Assembly: GCF_000235625.1 (NCBI RefSeq)
Contig: NZ_AGTR01000032.1
Coordinates: 1-64,000, forward strand
Reading direction: 5' to 3'
Origin: Marinobacter manganoxydans MnI7-9
Lineage (GTDB): Bacteria; Pseudomonadota; Gammaproteobacteria; Pseudomonadales; Oleiphilaceae
Length of the DNA stretch: 64,000 bases
Part shown: positions 53,219 through 62,518 of the stretch, one piece after another
Layout: each line of letters opens with the position of its first letter
Position numbering within the stretch: position 1 is the stretch's first letter
Made by a program: the position numbers and the translations under genes
Notes under the pieces: generated by a model
What the model saw: the letters and a program-made list of their open reading frames with translations, nothing else
Told to the model about the DNA's origin: nothing
Databases searched by the model: none

Positions 53219-53911
53219 CTAGAGATCTCGCAGATATCCAGCACCAAGCTGTGCAATCTGGCCCCGAATCCAGGCCACTCGTTCCAGCACATAAGAGGAT
53301 GGGGCGTTTACACTCAAAACCTTCGGATTCGGGAGTACAGCGGCAAGCAGCGCAGCCTGATATTCAGTGAGGTGGCGCGCCGGCTTCCCGAAGTATGTCC
53401 AGCTTGCGGCTTCAACCCCGTAAATACCTGGGCCAAACTCGGCAATGTTCAGATAAACTTCCAGTACCCGCTGTTTTGACCACAGGCCGTCTATAATAAG
53501 CGCCAATCCCGCCTCGATGGCCTTGCGAATGAAACTACGCCCGCTCCATAGAAAGAGGTTCTTGGCCGTTTGCTGGGTGATGGTACTGGCCCCTCGAAGC
53601 CCGTCGCCGGCCCGATACTCCGAGAGCGCCTGACGAACCGCCTCAAAATCCACGCCCACATGATGCGGGAATCGCTGATCCTCGCTGGCAACTACCGCCA
53701 GCGGCATCCAGTGAGAGATCTCGCGCATGGGCACCCATTCGTGGGCGATGGATTTGTTCGTGCCCTGAAGCTGATAACCCACCATGAAGGCCGAGGTGGG
53801 TGGATTTACGAAACGGAACATCAGAACCACCAACAGGACCAGCACGATAGCGCCAGCGCATAGCAGCAAAAACCATCGCAAAAGCTTGCGACCACCTGAT
53901 GCTCTGGCCAT
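53219..53911 (-). CDS. mtgA: Monofunctional biosynthetic peptidoglycan transglycosylase
   Basis: 230 aa. One N-terminal membrane helix (FLLLCAGAIVLVLLVVLMF) then a GT51 domain: VVASEDQRFPHHVGVDFEAV with the catalytic glutamate, LRGASTITQQTAKNLFLW, and KQRVLEVYLNIAEFGPGIYG. Polymerises lipid II glycan strands in the periplasm. GAGGA site upstream of ATG. Divergent from the oxygenase-phaZ unit. Confidence 0.95.
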   Translation of the reverse strand: MARASGGRKLLRWFLLLCAGAIVLVLLVVLMFRFVNPPTSAFMVGYQLQGTNKSIAHEWVPMREISHWMPLAVVASEDQRFPHHVGVDFEAVRQALSEYRAGDGLRGASTITQQTAKNLFLWSGRSFIRKAIEAGLALIIDGLWSKQRVLEVYLNIAEFGPGIYGVEAASWTYFGKPARHLTEYQAALLAAVLPNPKVLSVNAPSSYVLERVAWIRGQIAQLGAGYLRDL

Positions 53912-54021
53912 CAGTTCAAATCCTCATCTTTGTACGATCGAGTTCCCGGCCATAATTGACCAACGGGCCGCACAGCGCGCAAACTGCTGATAGCGATTCT
54001 GCAAGAGCGTATGCCACTACC

Positions 54022-54351
54022 ATGCCTGCAAAAGTAAAAACCCGGATTCTCTTTCATTCCAGACGCCTGAATATATACCTGGTCCGATATCCAGAAGGCC
54101 ACAAGGTAGGCCCGCACGTGGACATGGTCTCCGAGGGCCGGCTCTACAAACTCAATTGGGTTCTGGCCAAACCCAAGGCCGGTGGCGAATTCATTTGCGA
54201 CAAGAACATTTTCAACCTTTTTGGAAGATTGTATCTGTTTCGCCCGGATCTCTATCAGCATCGGGTATCAAAGATCGAGCGCGGAAATCGATGGCTGTTG
54301 AGTTTTGCGTTGACTTCCGGACTCCATAACTCAAGCAGGACAGTATCATGA
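54022..54351 (+). CDS. Minimal 2OG-Fe(II) oxygenase-like protein overlapping phaZ
   Basis: 109 aa from ATG 54022 (frame open to 53956). Only the core of a 2-oxoglutarate/iron oxygenase: Fe ligands H32-x-D34 in GPHVDMVSEG, H80 in DLYQHRVSK and the 2OG-binding R90 in GNRWLLSFAL, with the expected strands between (GGEFICDKNIFNLFGRLYLF). Family members are usually longer by 50-150 residues, so this may be a minimal form or only a fold relative. The TGA overlaps the phaZ start, so the two are coupled. Substrate unknown. Confidence 0.68.
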   Translation: MPAKVKTRILFHSRRLNIYLVRYPEGHKVGPHVDMVSEGRLYKLNWVLAKPKAGGEFICDKNIFNLFGRLYLFRPDLYQHRVSKIERGNRWLLSFALTSGLHNSSRTVS

Positions 54352-55565
54352 TGTATTTTGCCCATGAAATGAGCCGCGCAGCGCTGATGCCCTTGCGTAT
54401 CGCGACAGACGCACAGAGTAAACTGCTCAGACATCCCCTGAGCCCCTTATCCCGCTTACCGGGCGCTCGCAGCATTGCCTCCGCCTATGGCGTGTTTGGC
54501 GATTTGACCCGGCGCTACCCGAAACCGGCCTTCAATCTGCACTCAACAGTGTGCGATGGCGAAAAGGTGGACGTCAGTGAAGTCATCCTCCAGCGCAAAC
54601 CCTTTGCCCAGCTCAAGCATTTCCAGCGCAGCGTATCGCGGCCTGATGACCCGAAACTCCTGATCGTTGCGCCGCTTTCCGGACACTTTGCCTCTCTGCT
54701 GCGGGGTACCGTCAAGGAAATGCTGCCAGACCACGACGTCTACATCACCGACTGGCGTGATGCCTGTCGTGTCCCCTTGTCGGCTGGCGACTTTGGGCTG
54801 GACGACTATATCGACTACGTTATCGATTTTATTGAACAGCTTGGGCCAGACACCCATGTATTGGCGGTTTGCCAGCCCGTCGTGCCGGTGCTCGCAGCCA
54901 CCGCTCTCATGGCCGAAGATAAAAACCCGGCAACACCGCGCTCGCTGGCTCTCATGAGCGGCCCCATCGACGGACGTATTGATCCCACGGCACCCTGCGA
55001 ACTGGCCACTAAACACAATCTGGCGTGGTTCCGGCGCAATCTGGTTCACCCTGTGCCCGCGCCTTATCCGGGAGCCATGCGGAAGGTTTATCCCGGCTTT
55101 CTGCAACTGACCGGATTCGTGAACATGAACTTCGACCGCCACATTGATGCCTACCGGGGCCTGTTCAAGTCCATGCGTGACAAGGAGGTCGAAAAGATCA
55201 GACGTCATCGTGAATTCTATGACGAATACCTCGCGGTCATGGATCTGCCGGCCACCTATTACCTGGACACCATCCAGCGTGTCTTCCAGGAGTTTCACCT
55301 TGCCCGGGGCTGCTTCATGCACCGGGGCCGAAAAGTGAATCCGGCGGCTATCGAAAAAACAGCACTGATGACGATTGAAGGCGAGAAAGACGACATTTCC
55401 AGCCCCGGGCAGACCCGGGCCGCCCATAAACTATGCGTGAATATCCCGGACGCCAGGCGTCTGCACCATCTGCAAGAGGGGGTTGGCCATTACGGTGTCT
55501 TCAATGGCAGCCAATGGCGCGAATCCATTGCGCCGCGGCTCAAGACATTCATCCGCGAAGCGTGA
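54348..55565 (+). CDS. phaZ: Intracellular poly(3-hydroxybutyrate) depolymerase
   Basis: 405 aa (ATG 54348, or ATG 54351 one codon on). Thiolytic/hydrolytic enzyme that mobilises PHB granules. Family features: beginning YFAHEMSRAALMPLR, FQRSVSRPDDPKLLIVAPLS, the nucleophile-cysteine motif LAVCQPVVPVLAA (C175) in place of a lipase-box Ser, and GVGHYGVFNG with the catalytic His. No signal peptide. First of phaZ-phaB-phaC, with a 108-bp gap to phaB. Confidence 0.93.
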   Translation: MMYFAHEMSRAALMPLRIATDAQSKLLRHPLSPLSRLPGARSIASAYGVFGDLTRRYPKPAFNLHSTVCDGEKVDVSEVILQRKPFAQLKHFQRSVSRPDDPKLLIVAPLSGHFASLLRGTVKEMLPDHDVYITDWRDACRVPLSAGDFGLDDYIDYVIDFIEQLGPDTHVLAVCQPVVPVLAATALMAEDKNPATPRSLALMSGPIDGRIDPTAPCELATKHNLAWFRRNLVHPVPAPYPGAMRKVYPGFLQLTGFVNMNFDRHIDAYRGLFKSMRDKEVEKIRRHREFYDEYLAVMDLPATYYLDTIQRVFQEFHLARGCFMHRGRKVNPAAIEKTALMTIEGEKDDISSPGQTRAAHKLCVNIPDARRLHHLQEGVGHYGVFNGSQWRESIAPRLKTFIREA

Positions 55566-55673
55566 CGGGTATCACATTTTCTTGTCGCGACTCGGGTGCT
55601 CTGCTAGCTTGAATGAGGTGATTAATAATAAGGAATAACAACCAGAGCGGGCTACCGCTCCAGGGAGGATTTC

Positions 55674-56417
55674 ATGCAAGACCTCAAGGGCAAGGTCGCC
55701 CTCGTAACCGGTGCCTCACGCGGCATCGGTCGTCACATCGCACTTCAGCTTGCTCAACGCGGCGCCGATGTCGCCATCAACTACCGCTCACGTCAGCCTG
55801 AAGGCGACGAAGTTGCCAGGGAAATTGAGGCAACCGGCGTACGGGCACTCTCCTTCAAAGCAGACCTGTCAAAAATGCCGGAAGCGCGCAGCCTGGTTCG
55901 CCAGGTCCAGGAACAGTGGGGCCGTATCGATATCCTGGTGAACAACGCCGGCATCACCAAAGACAAGTCCATGAAGAAGCTTACCGACGACGATTGGAAC
56001 GACGTTCTCGACACCAACCTGGGCAGCGTCTACGCCACGTGCTCCGAAGTGTTGAAGATCATGATGGATCAGAAATACGGTCGCATCATCAACATCACCT
56101 CTTTCGTCGGGCAGGCGGGCAACTTCGGGCAAGCCAACTATGCGGCCAGCAAGGGGGGCATTATTGCGTTTACAAAGACCCTGGCACTGGAAATGGCCAA
56201 GTACAACATCACAGTCAACGCCATCGCGCCCGGCTTTACCGAAACCGAAATGCTGGCCCAGGTCCCGGAGAATATCCGTGAACAGATCATTGCCAGGGTT
56301 CCCATGGGTCGGTTTGGCAAGCCGGAGGAAATTGCCCGCGCCGTGGTCTTCCTGGCCGCGGAAGGCGATTACATCACCGGCCAGCAGATCAACGTTAACG
56401 GCGGCGTTTACATGTAA
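55674..56417 (+). CDS. phaB: Acetoacetyl-CoA reductase / 3-ketoacyl reductase (SDR)
   Basis: 247 aa short-chain dehydrogenase. NAD(P)-binding TGASRGIG (12-19), NNAG (90-93), catalytic S143, Y156, K160 in SFVGQAGNFGQANYAASKGG. Close to FabG, but its place between phaZ and phaC points to NADPH-dependent acetoacetyl-CoA reduction to (R)-3-hydroxybutyryl-CoA for PHB. GGGAGGA site at ATG 55674. An 18-bp spacing hairpin-like GAGCGG/CCGCTC lies upstream. Confidence 0.9.
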   Translation: MQDLKGKVALVTGASRGIGRHIALQLAQRGADVAINYRSRQPEGDEVAREIEATGVRALSFKADLSKMPEARSLVRQVQEQWGRIDILVNNAGITKDKSMKKLTDDDWNDVLDTNLGSVYATCSEVLKIMMDQKYGRIINITSFVGQAGNFGQANYAASKGGIIAFTKTLALEMAKYNITVNAIAPGFTETEMLAQVPENIREQIIARVPMGRFGKPEEIARAVVFLAAEGDYITGQQINVNGGVYM

Positions 56418-56442
56418 CACTTGAAAGACAGAAGGCGAAAAA

Positions 56443-58341
56443 ATGGCTGATAAACCAATAAAAAAGCAATCAACGCCTGACTTCGAACCCAATGTGGTAA
56501 GCCGCTCTCTGGCACGAGTGGGTGTTCATGGTGGTCACCTGCTCAAGCGCTCCATAATGCGACGTTTGCGCGGTGGCCCGCCCAATCCGGCCAGCGTGGG
56601 GAGCATGACCAAACCCTTCTTCACCCTGACCGGCAAGCTTGCAACCCAGCCAGACACGCTTCTGTTTGCACAGATGCGGCTGCTCAAGGACACCAGTCTG
56701 TTCTGGTCTGGCATTCTGGCCAGCGGTATTGGCAAGAAACCGTTGACCGTAGCAGAACCAGAGCCTGGCGATGGTCGCTTCCGTGACCAGGCCTGGAACG
56801 ACGTCATCGCCTTCAACGCCCTCAAGCAGGCGTATTTACTGTCAACTCGCTGGCTGATGGACACCATCGACGATGTCCGGGATCTGGATGATCACGATAG
56901 ACGGAAAGTCCGTTTTTTCACCAGCCAGATGACCGACGCCCTGGCCCCCAGCAACTTCGTTCTGAGCAATCCGGAAGTGTTGCGCACAACCGTTAAGACA
57001 CGGGGCAAGAACCTCCTGCGAGGCCTGGCAAACCTGCTGCGTGATCTGGACGAGGGAAAGGGCCCGATGCCTTTCCGCATGTCCGACCCGGACGCCTTTG
57101 AGGTGGGCGACAATCTGGCCAACACACCCGGCGACGTGGTGTTCCAGAACGATCTGATGCAACTCATCCAGTACCGGCCGACCACCGAGACAGTTCATCG
57201 CCGGCCTTTGCTGGTGATACCGCCCTGGATCAACAAGTACTACATCCTCGATCTTGGCGAGAAAAAATCCTTCATTCGTTATTGGGTGGAACAGGGCCAC
57301 ACCGTGTTTGTGGTTTCCTGGGTAAATCCCGGGCCAGAGCTGGCACACAAGACCTTTGAGGACTACATGCTCGAAGGTCCGGTCGCCGCCATGGATGCCA
57401 TCGAGCAGGCGACGGGTGAGCGGGAAATCAATACCGTCGGCTACTGCATCGGCGGCACTCTGCTTGGTTGCACGCTCGCCTGGCTGGCCGCTCGCGGGGA
57501 TGATCGCGTAAAAAGTGCGACGTTTCTCAACAGCATGATGGATTTCTCGGAAGTCGGCGATCTCGAAGTCTTCATCGACGAGGACTCTATTGCCAAAATC
57601 GAGAAGGCCATGAACAAACAGGGCTATCTTGAAGGTGCTTCCATGGCAACGGCCTTCAACATGCTACGTGCCAACAGCCTGATATGGTCTTTTTTCGTCA
57701 ATAATTACCTTCTCGGCCGCGACACGGCGCCCTTTGACCTGTTGTACTGGAACTCGGACGCCACCCGCATGCCAGCGGCCATGCACAGCTTTTACCTCCG
57801 CAATATGTACCTGAACAACCGGCTGCGTGAGCCCGGGGGTATTACTCTAGCGGGTACACCGATCGATTTGCGAAAGGTGAAGTCCCCCGCCTACTTTGCA
57901 TCTGCGATTGAAGACCACATCGCACCCTGGATCTCCTGCTACAAAGGCGCACGTAACCTGGGCGGCCCGTTGCGTTTTGTCCTCGGCGGTTCAGGGCACA
58001 TTGCCGGCATCATCAATCCGCCCGAGAAAAAGAAGTACGGTTATCGCCTCAACGAAGACAACCCGGCCAATCCAGAGGAATGGCTGAAAGGTGCCGAGCA
58101 GTTTGAAGGTTCCTGGTGGCCAGATTGGGTGGCTTGGGCCGAGCAGTTCGGTGGCGGTAAGATTAAGGCTCGCATTCCGGGAGAAGGCAATCTGCCGGTG
58201 ATTGAACCGGCGCCCGGGGCTTACTTGCGCAACGAGCCGGCACCACCAAGCCCGGCGGTCCGGAAGCGGCGACAACCGCAACGCGGGAAATCGGGTTCCG
58301 CGAAGCAGAAAACGCCATCACCTGAGAAAGTCACGCAGTGA
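56443..58341 (+). CDS. phaC: Class I poly(3-hydroxyalkanoate) synthase
   Basis: 632 aa. Polymerises (R)-3-hydroxyacyl-CoA at the granule surface. Lipase-like GYCIGG carries catalytic C335, with D491 (EDHIAPW) and H519 (GGSGHIAGI). The PWINKYYILDLGEKKSFIRY stretch and YMLEGPVAAMDAIEQAT are typical. N-terminal PhaC_N domain precedes. The C-terminal 40 residues are basic, Pro/Lys-rich and low in complexity. No phaE or phaR neighbour, consistent with class I. 25 bp after phaB. Confidence 0.95.
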   Translation: MADKPIKKQSTPDFEPNVVSRSLARVGVHGGHLLKRSIMRRLRGGPPNPASVGSMTKPFFTLTGKLATQPDTLLFAQMRLLKDTSLFWSGILASGIGKKPLTVAEPEPGDGRFRDQAWNDVIAFNALKQAYLLSTRWLMDTIDDVRDLDDHDRRKVRFFTSQMTDALAPSNFVLSNPEVLRTTVKTRGKNLLRGLANLLRDLDEGKGPMPFRMSDPDAFEVGDNLANTPGDVVFQNDLMQLIQYRPTTETVHRRPLLVIPPWINKYYILDLGEKKSFIRYWVEQGHTVFVVSWVNPGPELAHKTFEDYMLEGPVAAMDAIEQATGEREINTVGYCIGGTLLGCTLAWLAARGDDRVKSATFLNSMMDFSEVGDLEVFIDEDSIAKIEKAMNKQGYLEGASMATAFNMLRANSLIWSFFVNNYLLGRDTAPFDLLYWNSDATRMPAAMHSFYLRNMYLNNRLREPGGITLAGTPIDLRKVKSPAYFASAIEDHIAPWISCYKGARNLGGPLRFVLGGSGHIAGIINPPEKKKYGYRLNEDNPANPEEWLKGAEQFEGSWWPDWVAWAEQFGGGKIKARIPGEGNLPVIEPAPGAYLRNEPAPPSPAVRKRRQPQRGKSGSAKQKTPSPEKVTQ

Positions 58342-58394
58342 AGCATCCGTGGACTGAGCGGGAAACTCTGGAATAGCGGGCCGGCGAAAGCTCC

Positions 58395-59084
58395 CTAACG
58401 CAGCTCGGAAACCAGGTCACCGGCGCGACAACTCCTGACTGCGCGTTTGATCTTGCCCACATCCTCGCTGTCCAGATTCGCTCGAGACAGGTAAAGCGAA
58501 ACCGGGAGGGTTCCCGCTGTTTGCTGGAATACCTTGACCACATCAGGACCAAAGAGATCCTCCACCAGAAGCGCCGGCAATACGACCGCATCCAGGCGGT
58601 CATAGTGAAGCATGGCAACCAGTTGGGACCACTCTGTGACTTCTTCGATTCTCGGGTTTTCGTCGGTAATGAACTGTTCACCAACAAAACTCCGAGGCAG
58701 CCCATATTTAAGGCCCGAGGTTTCAGATATCGGCGGAAGTTGGCGATTCGAGACAAAAACATAGTCCGCCGAAAACAACTCACCGGCGAACTCGCCGATT
58801 CTGTCCCGACGCTCACTCTGGGCAAGGGGCAGAACCATCGAGACTTCTCCCGAGTGCAAATACCCCAGCCCTCTTTTCAGAGGCACCTGAATAAACTGGG
58901 GCTGGATGTCAGCGCGATCAAAGATACATTCGTAGAGCGGCGCCAGGGACCCATGGAGCTTGCCATCGGAGTACCCGATCACGCCCTGCAACCCTTCACC
59001 AACGGCGACAGGAACCGAGGCGGCCGCAAGGCTGGAAAAGAAGATCTGCAGGCTGATGAAGACTGCACAGTGTGACCGAACCAT
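58395..59084 (-). CDS. Orphan periplasmic solute-binding-like protein (SBP_bac_3 fold)
   Basis: 229 aa from ATG 59084 (GGAG upstream; earlier ATG at 59111 possible). Signal peptide MVRSHCAVFISLQIFFSSLAAA, then a two-lobe fold (ADIQPQFIQVPLKRGLGYLH; MVLPLAQSERRDRIGEFAGE). The stretch GLKYGLPRSFVGEQFITDEN suits the hinge. No permease nearby; the next gene is another of the same type on the same strand. Possibly a sensor-like or degenerate binding protein. Confidence 0.68.
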   Translation of the reverse strand: MVRSHCAVFISLQIFFSSLAAASVPVAVGEGLQGVIGYSDGKLHGSLAPLYECIFDRADIQPQFIQVPLKRGLGYLHSGEVSMVLPLAQSERRDRIGEFAGELFSADYVFVSNRQLPPISETSGLKYGLPRSFVGEQFITDENPRIEEVTEWSQLVAMLHYDRLDAVVLPALLVEDLFGPDVVKVFQQTAGTLPVSLYLSRANLDSEDVGKIKRAVRSCRAGDLVSELR

Positions 59085-59168
59085 CGCTCCACTCCATGGG
59101 ACTGAACGCATGAATTTCCTGCGATCAGGGTCGTCCAGGTTCGCTTACCTTTCCATACGGACCTGTAC

Positions 59169-59963
59169 TTAACGTCCTAGATACCTGAAACGTAGCACAT
59201 TCTGATACTTATCGATGTATTTCTGATTGATGAGACCAATCACACCCGATTGCCGCAAATCGTCGAAGCATTGATCAAAGGCTGCGGCGAATGCGGGGTT
59301 CCGAAAAACCATCTTGTGCGGCGCCGGGTTGAAGATTGGCGCGAAACGAAAAGCATCAGACTGCGAGGGCCAGCTTTCACCGCGGCGCTTCTTGTTGAAG
59401 ATTCTCCGATTCACTTCCGCGACCACGAATCCGTCGGCCAGAATCGCATCGACCCGGCCCATAAACAGTAGCCGGGAGTGAATGGTCTGATCGGCGATTT
59501 CGGTGAGCGAGGCAAATTCAGGTACGTTATCGCTGATCCCCAGCACATCGACCCCTTCACGGAACGTCACCACGTTGAGACCGGCCAGGTCTTTGACCCT
59601 TTCAATCGGCCCGACACGGGAGTGATTGTAGAAAGCTCCGTTCTGGTACCAGATGTAGGCGGATGTGGAATAACCGGGAAGACGCCAGTGCAAAGGTACT
59701 GTGGCAATAGCATCGAAGTCCTGACGATCCCTGTAGGTCCTTGCATGGCGCTCATAGGGCTGCATGATGAATTCGGCCTCAAATCCGCACTCATCGAAGG
59801 TCGCCAAAACCAATTCTATATCTCGCCCCTCGAGACTTGGCTCCGCTGCACACGGTATCTGAGCAGCGAGAACTTTAAGCCGCGGCAGTGGCTCCGAATT
59901 CGCAGCCAAAGGGAATCCTGGCAGAAGAAATAAAAAGAAATGGGCGAGCGTTGAAATCTTCAA
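59169..59963 (-). CDS. Orphan periplasmic solute-binding-like protein (SBP_bac_3 fold)
   Basis: 264 aa beginning at TTG 59963, which is the only start after an in-frame stop 15 bases upstream. Signal peptide FFLFLLPGFPLAANS. Fold phrases: ELVLATFDECGFEAEFIMQP (lobe one), MGRVDAILADGFVVAEVNRR (lobe two) and CFDDLRQSGVIGLINQKYID at the end, typical of family 3. No transport partner. Two such genes side by side may have arisen by old duplication. Confidence 0.72.
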   Translation of the reverse strand: MKISTLAHFFLFLLPGFPLAANSEPLPRLKVLAAQIPCAAEPSLEGRDIELVLATFDECGFEAEFIMQPYERHARTYRDRQDFDAIATVPLHWRLPGYSTSAYIWYQNGAFYNHSRVGPIERVKDLAGLNVVTFREGVDVLGISDNVPEFASLTEIADQTIHSRLLFMGRVDAILADGFVVAEVNRRIFNKKRRGESWPSQSDAFRFAPIFNPAPHKMVFRNPAFAAAFDQCFDDLRQSGVIGLINQKYIDKYQNVLRFRYLGR

Positions 59964-60070
59964 ACCGCTGTCTTCTCACCTCGGGCTAAAAAGTTCAGTT
60001 TTTGAACAATATCCTTATCCGGGCGTGCAGGCAATCACTCTGAGCATATGCCTGCAAACCAGGATGCAAC

Positions 60071-60790
60071 TCAGCCCAGAAGACACTCCTTGGCCTCATT
60101 GATGCGCGCCGCCAGGTAATTGCTGCCACCATGGTCCGGGTGAAGTTTTTGCATCATCCTCCGATGGGCTTTGATGATCTCTTCCCGACTGGCTCCGGGC
60201 TCGAGCCCCAGAATGTCCAGCGCTTCGCTCTCGGTAAGCGGGCCGCTCGTATTGCCACTGCCGCCCGACGGATCGCTTTCAGAGGCCGCCTCATCGTCTG
60301 CTCGCCAGGAGTCTCCGAACCGGCGATCCAGGTAAGTTTCAAGTAGCCGGGCAGAATCCTCGTCCTGGCCGCGGCAATAGCGCAATAGCTCGAGGAAATC
60401 GCTTTCGCTTAGCTCCGCCAGTTCTCTCCCTTCCATCGGGCCCTTGATGATCTTGCCGCTCATGATTCCCGAGTCGTGGTCCAGAGTCATTTCCAGAATA
60501 TCGCTGGAAACATGGGACTGGTTGCCCGACTTGGGTCCGGCACCGCCAGCCACGCGACCGAGCCCGCCACGCAATAGAGATGGCAGCAGGCGACGCAACA
60601 GAGGATAGAGAAAGGCCAAACCGGCGAAGACAAAATGCAGTCGCCCGGTTACAGCCAGCAAGACGACGATGCCGATACCGGCCAGCAGGGCCAGCTTGAG
60701 AATGGCGGCATTGCGCTGACTGGCAGGCTGATTGCGCAACCACACCCAGGCCACAACCGCGACAACGATGGCAACAAGCGTTAAAGGCAC
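60071..60790 (-). CDS. Membrane-anchored protein with C-terminal J domain
   Basis: 239 aa. Two hydrophobic stretches near the N-terminus (MPLTLVAIVVAVVAWVWL and LALLAGIGIVVLLAVTGRLH), a linker, and a C-terminal J domain (ILGLEPGASREEIIKAHRRM with HPD in MQKLHPDHGGS). The J domain should recruit DnaK. Middle part (TLDHDSGIMSGKIIKGPMEG) is like DnaJ-domain membrane proteins of this group. Starts with GTG 60790. Client unknown. Confidence 0.86.
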   Translation of the reverse strand: MPLTLVAIVVAVVAWVWLRNQPASQRNAAILKLALLAGIGIVVLLAVTGRLHFVFAGLAFLYPLLRRLLPSLLRGGLGRVAGGAGPKSGNQSHVSSDILEMTLDHDSGIMSGKIIKGPMEGRELAELSESDFLELLRYCRGQDEDSARLLETYLDRRFGDSWRADDEAASESDPSGGSGNTSGPLTESEALDILGLEPGASREEIIKAHRRMMQKLHPDHGGSNYLAARINEAKECLLG

Positions 60791-60836
60791 TCAAATACCC
60801 CGGGCACAACGGCCCATCAATGGATTCTCACAAACA

Positions 60837-61532
60837 CTACCGGATCTGTCTGGTCAGGCGTTTCACTTCCGGGGAACTACTGCTGGAAAAATCCTGCAGA
60901 GCCTTGGCTCCCCCGGAAGCATAGACCGCAACTGCCGCCATAAGATCCTTGAGCACCTGAGGACTGTTACGGTCAAAGGGTGCGTATGCGCCCCCTGAAA
61001 GCTTGCTCACCTGCTGGAATACCGCCCTTGCATGGGCATCATTGCCCTCGTGAAACATGAACACCGGTGTGCGCAGCATTCCCAGTTCCCCGGCGGTGTG
61101 ACAGAGTTCGTCCACCGGTTCCTCGCAACAGTCACCGATAAACACCACAGCTTTGACGGGCTTTGCACGGGTCTCTTTCACCGCATGGGCCAATACCCGG
61201 CTGATCTGGGTGCGCCCACCGAGGCAGGAAACGCCGTTCATCAGATTCAGCAACTGCCCGGTTTCGGTCACAAAACCCGTGGCCTTGAACTCACCGAAGC
61301 CACGGTAGTAGCAGAGCTGAATGGCCAGGCCACCCAGATCCCGGGTTGCTATAAACAGTTCGCTCTGCAGATGGCAGGCCTGGTCCCAGGTAGCTTCCCG
61401 GCTTGCAGTCGCGTCCAGCGCGAAAATCAGCCGCCGCTGCCCACCACCCTGCTTGGGCAACGTGCGAACCTCATTGATAAACTGGTCGATCGCCTGTTTG
61501 TCGGATCGGGTGCGTAGCTCTTTATCGGACAT
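60837..61532 (-). CDS. VWA-domain-like cytoplasmic protein
   Basis: 231 aa from ATG 61532 (CAGGAG upstream). Von Willebrand A-like fold with a degenerate metal site: LIFALDATASREATWDQAC instead of DxSxS, later VFIGDCCEEPVDELCH. Alpha/beta pattern continues to a low-complexity SSSSS tail. It stands 46 bp upstream of the J-domain gene, likely same transcript. No signal peptide. Function unknown. Confidence 0.8.
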   Translation of the reverse strand: MSDKELRTRSDKQAIDQFINEVRTLPKQGGGQRRLIFALDATASREATWDQACHLQSELFIATRDLGGLAIQLCYYRGFGEFKATGFVTETGQLLNLMNGVSCLGGRTQISRVLAHAVKETRAKPVKAVVFIGDCCEEPVDELCHTAGELGMLRTPVFMFHEGNDAHARAVFQQVSKLSGGAYAPFDRNSPQVLKDLMAAVAVYASGGAKALQDFSSSSSPEVKRLTRQIR

Positions 61533-61622
61533 AGGCTCCTGGAAATCACGGCGGCTGAAAAAACTGACGCTAAAATAGTAGGGCATAGATCGCGCAATTC
61601 ACAGGTTTGGCGAGGGCAACGC

Positions 61623-62495
61623 ATGGTGAAAACAGGGCGTTGGTACCGAATCAGGAGTGCGGCCAGATTCCGGCCTTTGCTCCTGGCTTCCCTTCTTTTG
61701 ACCGCCATTGCGCTGCCAGGCGCGGTGCATGCCTCAAACACGTATTACCTGCTCTATCGCCAATGGCAGCCTTACGATTGGCCCGAGAATGTGCCATCTG
61801 CCAACGAGGTCACCCGCTCGCAGCGAGGACTCGGCTGGCAAGCCCGGGGCTCTGGCAGCGTCTTAGGTATTGATTACGATTACCAGCCACTACGCATCCG
61901 TACAGGCGAGCCGGCCCACAACGGGCACCTGCATCGGTTAACCATCGGTGGCGAATGGCGGCATCAGCTCTACCGCCTGGAAGCGCGGGCCGGCATCGCC
62001 GGCACCTCCAATATGTTCAAATATCAGGATTTTCACAGCGATGTCCTTAACGGGCGTCTCGCGGTCTTCCGGGCCGTGAACAGGTCCAGCACCCTGAGCC
62101 TGGGTATCGGAGGCGATCACAGGTTCGGCTCTTTCCGTTGGCTCCCCAGAGCACGCTGGGAACGAAGCAACGCACACGGCCATTGGCTGGTAGACCTGCC
62201 TGTTCTGATGCAGTGGCAGAGCCCGGGGCAGGTTTGGGCGTTCCGGGTGGAACGAAACGGGGACCGTTGGGCCACGATGGACAAGGACAGGGAAGTAGAA
62301 AGCGCGCTCTATTTACGCGAGTGGAGAACCCAACTGACTTATCGGCTGCACCAGGGGGGACAATCCTGGCCAACCATCGTTCTTGGCATAGGAGCCAGTC
62401 TGGCTACCCGTGTCCAATACAAGGACCTGAACACGGGCACCGAGGATCTGAGCCTTGGGGATGCCCTGCTGGCAAGCCTCAGGCTCGATTGGTAG
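61623..62495 (+). CDS. Hypothetical exported outer-membrane-barrel-like protein
   Basis: 290 aa. Signal peptide FRPLLLASLLLTAIALPGAVHA, then amphipathic strands alternating polar and hydrophobic residues with many aromatics (HRLTIGGEWRHQLYRLEARA; TLSLGIGGDHRFGSFRWLP), and a C-terminal residue Trp (ASLRLDW), as in outer-membrane barrels. GAGGGC site at ATG 61623. I do not recognise a named family. Confidence 0.68.
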   Translation: MVKTGRWYRIRSAARFRPLLLASLLLTAIALPGAVHASNTYYLLYRQWQPYDWPENVPSANEVTRSQRGLGWQARGSGSVLGIDYDYQPLRIRTGEPAHNGHLHRLTIGGEWRHQLYRLEARAGIAGTSNMFKYQDFHSDVLNGRLAVFRAVNRSSTLSLGIGGDHRFGSFRWLPRARWERSNAHGHWLVDLPVLMQWQSPGQVWAFRVERNGDRWATMDKDREVESALYLREWRTQLTYRLHQGGQSWPTIVLGIGASLATRVQYKDLNTGTEDLSLGDALLASLRLDW

Positions 62496-62518
62496 ATCCA
62501 GGTTCCGAGACCGGATCC

